A stretch of 64,000 nucleotides of DNA from Nectonema munidae (Eukaryota; Nematomorpha; Nectonematoida; Nectonematidae), in the NCBI GenBank assembly GCA_030549495.1, contig JAUIRK010000099.1, positions 1,054,001 to 1,118,000 of the forward strand, given 5' to 3'. A model generated the notes under the pieces. It was not told where the DNA came from. It saw only the letters and a list, made by a program, of their open reading frames with translations, and did not search any database. Position numbers and translations under genes: made by a program. Of this stretch, positions 60,400 to 64,000 are shown one piece after another; the first letter of the stretch is position 1, and every line of letters starts with the position of its first letter.

Positions 60400-61660
60400 T
60401 GGATGGTAGACCCACTAAAAAGAGTTTGGTTTGAAGAAAAAATACCTGAAGACTGGAGGAAAAGCGTAGTAGTACCCACCTGGAAGAAGAAAGGTGATGT
60501 CTTAGAATGTGGTAGCTATCGTTGACTGAAGTTACTGGAGCACGGACTGAAAATACTAGAAAGAATTTTGGACAAGCGAATAGGTTCAGTGATACAAAAC
60601 AGTTTGGATTTATGCCTGGAAAGAGTGCAATAGACGCCATTTTTATCACAAGACAAGTAATAGAAAAGAAAATTGAAGGAAATGCAACAGTTTTTTTTGT
60701 AAATTTCTAGATCTAGAGAAAGCATATGATACTATTCATAGGGATGTAGTCTATTGGTGCTTGCGTAAAAAGAGAATATGCGAAAAACTTGTGCAAGAAA
60801 TCTACAAAAATCCAAAGACATCTATTAAAACGGGAGAAGGAATTTCAAGAGAAGTGAAGTAAAAATAGGTCTGCATTGAGTCCATTATTGTTTACGTTGG
60901 TTGTTGATGAACTATCGAATCATTTAAAAAAGAAAGACTTATGGGAACTTTTATTTGCTGACAACAAAGAACAACTTGGAAAGAGAATTATAAAATCGCA
61001 AGAGAGTTTGGAGAAATATGGATTGATGATGAATGCTGAAAAGACAGAGATCATGATGATATTCAAGTACAATTAGAAGATAGACAGGGAAATAAGCTGA
61101 AACAGGTAAAAAATTTAAAATACTTTGGAACCCAAATTATGGATAATGGAAGCTGTGAAAGGGACGCCCAAGCAAGAGTCAATGCCAGCTGGTTGAAATG
61201 GAAAGAGGTTAAAGCGATCACCAGTGATAAAAGAATGCTAATGAAACTCGAAGCGAAGATTTACACCACAATTGTTCGACCCGTCTTGACATATGGTTGT
61301 GAATGCTGGAGCTTGAAGAAAAAAGATGAAAGAAAATTAATGGCGACTGAGATGAAGATGCTTAGTTAGAATGCTGATGGGATAAATCTAAGAGACAAAA
61401 AAATAAATGAGGAAATTAGGAGTTGAGACTGTGGTGGTACGGGCATATTTTAAGGAAAAGGCAATACGATGTGGTGCGCCAAGCTATGGAAATGAAAGTG
61501 AGTGGAAAAAGAAGCAAGGGGAGACAACGAAAAAGATGGGATGAAGGAGCTTGGACTCAGCGAAGAAGCCGCAATGGAGAGAGAGAAGTGGAGACAGCGG
61601 ATCTCAACCACCGACCCCCAATTGGGGATAGGGTGTAAGCAGCAAAGGGGAAGAATAACC
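60400..61660 (+). mobile_element. LINE (RTE-like) polymerase, second copy
   Basis: Same clade as the preceding LINE and same orientation. Motifs: EDWRKSVVVPTWKKKGDV, LEHGLKILERILDKRI, QFGFMPGKSAIDAIFITRQ, DLEKAYDTI-like, NLKYFGTQIMDNGS, MLMKLEAKIYTTIVRPVLTY, GCECWSLKK, TEMKML, then LRWYGHILRK-like and GRQRKRWDEG. It ends GLSEEAAMEREKWRQRI near 61600, followed by a short A-rich tail at about 61660-61678. Numerous stops and frameshifts are present. The catalytic YADD is degraded (LFADNKEQL). It is 5'-truncated. The GC content is higher than its surroundings. Confidence 0.75.
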
Positions 61661-62234
61661 ATATATAAAAAAAATAACATATGTGCATTGTTTGATTTAA
61701 TACCCGGTTATCCGGCTTTGTTGCTATCCAGTACATCCCTATTTAAAACTAGCAAACTTTACTAATTCATTGGTGCTATTTGGACAATATAGCTCAGTAG
61801 ATGAGTGGAACTAATTTTTTTTCTGGTTTGGCAAAAAAGGCTGTTTGACCAAATATCCATTCGAAAAAAGGTCTACGCACCTTACTGTTATATTGATGAT
61901 AAATTTTATTTTAGATTGTGCTTTTTTGTTCATTTCATTTTCTCGTCTCTTTAGCATCCATCGAAAAAAGAAAAAAACCTAAAACTACTAAACAACATAT
62001 TTTTTGATGCAAATAAATCAGTCGTCCACAAGGATAAAATTCTTCAAATCAAGAATTATACGGCCAAAATTTAACCTAGAAATACTCTCATAATTCCATT
62101 TTTGTTAGCTCTGATGAAATGTTAGCTCTGATCGTGTGCAATTATGACAAAATATAACCACGGTTTCTAAATGTTTCAAATTTCATAGCCATAATTTGCC
62201 AAAACATCTTCCATTACCCCACATCCATCGTTAA

Positions 62235-62380
62235 GGCTAAGGTACCATAGGGGGTTTTCATCGAGAAGGCACAATTGCGCCGCTTGTATCGAACTATGAG
62301 AAAAGCAGGCTTGATGCGGGATCGAACCCAAGACATTGAGTTATCGAATCCAACATATAACCAACCCTACTCACGCCCCC
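62235..62380 (-). repeat. tRNA-derived SINE, main family
   Basis: Reading the minus strand from 62380: GGGCGTGAGTAGGGTTGG, the A-box region, GGTTCGATCCC (B box, complement of 62318-62328), then CATCAAGCCTGCTTTTC, CGGCGCAATTGTGCC and CTTCTCGATGAAAA. This gives the fullest 3' body of the family; the copy at 795 shares that body. Confidence 0.58.
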
Positions 62381-62497
62381 ACACATCCATCGTTAGCAGA
62401 ATTTCAAACAGACTACCTAACTTGGTCATTGTTGGAAAGCGAATTCCCTGTCATCTTCTTTCGGAAGTAAATTGAGCAAGAAAGATTAGCTAAAATA

Positions 62498-62503
62498 TTT
62501 ATT
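62498..62503 (-). promoter_or_regulatory. Poly(A) signal for the minus-strand terminal exon
   Basis: Read on the minus strand this is AATAAA within ATCAAATAAATATTTTAGC, about 430 bp after the stop at 62937. The intervening 62504-62936 would be the 3' UTR; it is less AT-rich than the surroundings and contains no repeat I recognise. Confidence 0.42.
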
Positions 62504-62936
62504 TGATTTAATATTCACATACATAAATAGGTATAGGTATACAGATAGGTAGATATACAAAACATAAAAAACGCAAGAGAAGACAGATGCTGCACTATCA
62601 TCACTAAAGATGTGTTGTAGTTGAAAGGGTGTGTTATGTATGGAGTATGTACACAGAGGCAAAGTGATAGGGAGTTTGTGTAACAAAGAGAATGAATGAG
62701 AGGTTTTCAAATTAAAATACATATCACGTAGACTTGGTCACAGCGAAGCATACACACAGTTGTATCGCCTATAGTTTTTTTATCATCATTATCGGAGTTA
62801 ATTGAAAACAGCATCACAAGAATAGATATCAAAGAAATGGGAGTTTGAGGATCGCGGCTAGTATATATTATGTACATATAGGAGAGAGTATATTGTAAAA
62901 GTGAAGGGCTGAGATGAGAGATGCACACATCCCATC

Positions 62937-62992
62937 TTAAGAATCCTGCTTGCTCTCACTCTCTTCCTTTTCTGCGGGAGTATCTGCAGCAT
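62937..62992 (-). CDS. Terminal coding exon of an unidentified gene (acidic tail)
   Basis: On the minus strand, a CTTTTTAG acceptor (just above 62992) precedes AT|GCT GCA GAT, giving (D)AADTPAEKEESESKQDS and a TAA stop at 62937-62939. The exon is in phase 1: the first codon would be completed by one base of the previous exon, which lies outside or unseen in 62993-64000. The Glu/Ser/Lys-rich C terminus is typical of disordered acidic tails of nuclear or cytosolic proteins but does not identify the gene. The acceptor, codon-like composition, stop and a downstream poly(A) signal together support a real exon. No open frame with an ATG covers it. Confidence 0.48.
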
Positions 62993-62999
62993 CTAAAAA

Positions 63000-64000
63000 G
63001 ATTGAAACAAAATTTTCGTATCAAAATCGTGGGGATTAATCGCAATCAGTAGAAATTCGTCGATTCCTCATTCAGGCTTAAGTTTAGATATAACATTTTT
63101 GGACACAACTTTTCAAGGCCTTAATTTTTTGGAGCAAACAAAAAAGTGCTTTATTTCAATGTATTAACCATTTTGTAGTAGTGGGACTATTAATCGGAAT
63201 CGTAAGAATTCGGATTTTTCATGAATCGGAATCACTCGGAAAAATTCATTGCTACCTCGCGATTCTTAAATTATTTTTTGAAACAAACATAAATAAACAA
63301 AGTTAACATTCTATGTATAGCAAGACCTATTGTTGACTAACTACTCTTTCTGATAAACATTTTCCACATTACTGACTGTAGTCAAAAACTGTAAAACGAG
63401 CATTATATGTTTTAAATTTAAATGCTATTTAGAATAACACCTTTCTGCTTGATTAGTATAATAATATTCTAAAATCTACATAATAGTAACACCTATGAAT
63501 GTATAGATAACAAACAATACTTGATTGAAAATACTCTACACTTCAAAGAGGTCACAATTCCATAAAACCATTTATTAAGATTTTGATGTTTTTTTTATGT
63601 TTTCTCAACGTAATCAAAAATCATTACTAATTGAATACTTAATTGAGTTGTGAAAAATAAATTTAAAAAAATCGCGATAGTACAAAACTTTAGTATCATC
63701 CCATCACTACCATTTAGAAATGGAGAAATTCAATAAGCAAAAAAAGATTTTTCATTCTAGATAATTCAAAACATTATTAAATCGCCTTGTTTTTTATTTT
63801 GTTTGAAAAAGTCAAAATCTCGGAAGATTGTGCGATTTTGAACTTATAAATGAATAAGAGGTAAAAACATATTTTTCTTTTTAAATACACAGTAGATACA
63901 TTACAACAATTTTATGGGCATAAACACGTGTTCCAGTAGATCCCTTATAACGCAGGTTCGTGGTTTGGACCTCACCATCCGCCTTATAAAGGATATACTG
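63000..64000. other. Probable intron/upstream of the minus-strand gene
   Basis: No further exon was recognised on the minus strand. Short repeats of GAATCGGAATC-like sequence occur near 63195-63235. A possible Pol III-type segment near 63945-64000 (GCAGGTTCGTGGTTTGGACC) is too weak to call and may continue past the window edge. Confidence 0.3.

Overview
The window is AT-rich, intron-bearing DNA from an invertebrate animal. It holds one large split housekeeping gene, a few partial or single-exon host genes, and many decayed transposons (hAT, piggyBac-like, Mutator-like, several LINE types, SINEs and a Ty3/gypsy fossil). The repeat mixture would fit an arthropod or related invertebrate, but nothing here fixes the species.

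Layout. 0.3-3.3 kb: DNA-transposon remnants, chiefly a broken ZBED5-like hAT transposase with a MITE nested in it. 8.4-11.2 kb: copy 1 of a large non-coding element made of two tandem-repeat blocks. 12.6-12.9 kb: two piggyBac-like MITEs side by side. 13.2-14.3 kb (minus): a single-exon seven-transmembrane receptor. 17.9-18.6 kb: a hAT MITE. 20.2-20.4 kb: the last exon of an unrecognised Tyr/Gly-rich protein. 20.8-25.9 kb: a LINE with an RNase H domain, split by a 2.96-kb Mutator-like element with long inverted ends and a perfect 9-bp target duplication. 26-32.6 kb: hAT MITEs and LINE pieces.

32.9-53.3 kb (plus) is the main host gene. It is SF3A3 (SF3a60, a U2 snRNP splicing factor subunit), rebuilt from 13 coding exons that join in frame to a 520-residue protein with its zinc finger and C terminus intact. 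Its introns and 3' flank hold about ten copies of one MITE family that sits in TTAA sites.

54.9-56.2 kb (minus): Ty3/gypsy fossil. 56.4-61.7 kb: two LINEs of one clade, head to tail; the first is interrupted exactly at a TTAA by copy 2 of the large tandem-repeat element. 62.5-63.0 kb (minus): a short acidic terminal exon with a long 3' UTR and a poly(A) signal, belonging to a gene that continues beyond the window.

The most notable object is the TTAA-flanked element of about 2.7 kb (8418-11158 and 57455-60119). It is built from two kinds of tandem monomer, has no recognisable protein, and its empty target site can be read in the interrupted LINE. It looks like a satellite-like array mobilised by a piggyBac-type transposase. 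No bacterial-type system, CRISPR array or rRNA was seen, and no intact tRNA gene.
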